Below are positions 63,975 through 64,000 of a DNA stretch of 64,000 nucleotides, piece after piece. The notes below the pieces were generated by a model. The model saw only the letters and a program-made list of their open reading frames with translations, did no database searches and was not told the DNA's origin. Every line of letters starts with the position of its first letter. Position 1 is the first letter of the stretch. The DNA comes from Flavivirga spongiicola (GTDB taxonomy: Bacteria > Bacteroidota > Bacteroidia > Flavobacteriales > Flavobacteriaceae), in NCBI RefSeq assembly GCF_030540825.1, contig NZ_JAUOEO010000002.1:765566-829565 (forward strand). Reading direction: 5' to 3'. Made by a program: the position numbers and the translations under genes.

Positions 63975-64000
63975 CACGACCTAAAAAACGGGTTCTGATT

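Overview
The window is low-GC chromosomal DNA from a member of the Bacteroidota, most likely a marine Flavobacteriaceae. The evidence is several proteins ending in type IX secretion (T9SS) sorting domains, promoters of the Bacteroidota form TTTG-N19/20-TAnnTTTG, few Shine-Dalgarno-like sites, and families typical of this group (DUF4290, DUF2911, DUF493, KTSC). The genus cannot be fixed from sequence alone.

Region 1 (1-26.8 kb) starts with the 3' end of hisS and then holds an accessory cluster for a sulfated glycan or glycoside. It has a giant LamG-type T9SS surface protein (853-6045, minus) and two tandem paralogous T9SS sulfatases (6965-14104, plus). A tight six-gene minus-strand operon follows (24338 down to 14202): Tat-exported Gfo/Idh/MocA oxidoreductase, sulfatase, HEAT plus double DUF1080 protein, GMC oxidoreductase with a C-x5-C-x3-C motif, iduronate-2-sulfatase-like sulfatase, and a Tat-exported subunit resembling gluconate dehydrogenase subunit 3. 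Next to it lies a regulator (24503-26788) with an unusual order: signal peptide, extracytoplasmic LamG domain, one membrane segment, then a cytoplasmic SARP-like winged helix with a helical C-terminal part. The operon promoter carries two abutting 11-bp direct repeats. The model is that a glycan is desulfated at the surface, fragments are oxidised to keto-sugars and cleaved by DUF1080, and a LamG sensor that binds DNA directly controls the genes. No SusC/SusD pair is present.

Region 2 (27.09-34.86 kb) is a small integrative element in a tRNA-Met gene. A 44-bp copy of the tRNA 3' part (27090-27133) and the intact tRNA (34814-34887) bracket it. It carries a tyrosine recombinase whose 5' end is frameshifted, a HTH protein followed by a short, probably truncated ORF, a lipoprotein, and two similar cassettes, each a long modular lipoprotein followed by a small secreted protein. 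One of the long lipoprotein genes has a stop codon right after its lipidation cysteine.

Region 3 (35-64 kb) is mostly core genome: START-like protein, class IV aminotransferase, YqgE, HU, fmt, recQ, an AAA ATPase, DUF493, DUF4290, murA (Asp in place of the fosfomycin-target Cys), aquaporin, DUF2911, an XRE regulator with a membrane partner, an operon of PIG-L deacetylase, 36-residue membrane peptide, sodium:solute symporter and Gfo/Idh oxidoreductase, an MscS channel, and the group DUF2520, KdsC-like, UbiA-type prenyltransferase, Maf. A beta-helix lipoprotein gene (56134-58071) appears to have been inserted at the 3' end of maf, because a 41-bp diverged copy of the maf end lies on its far side. 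The window closes with a truncated haemoglobin, a di-haem peroxidase-like lipoprotein and a small HMA-type protein.
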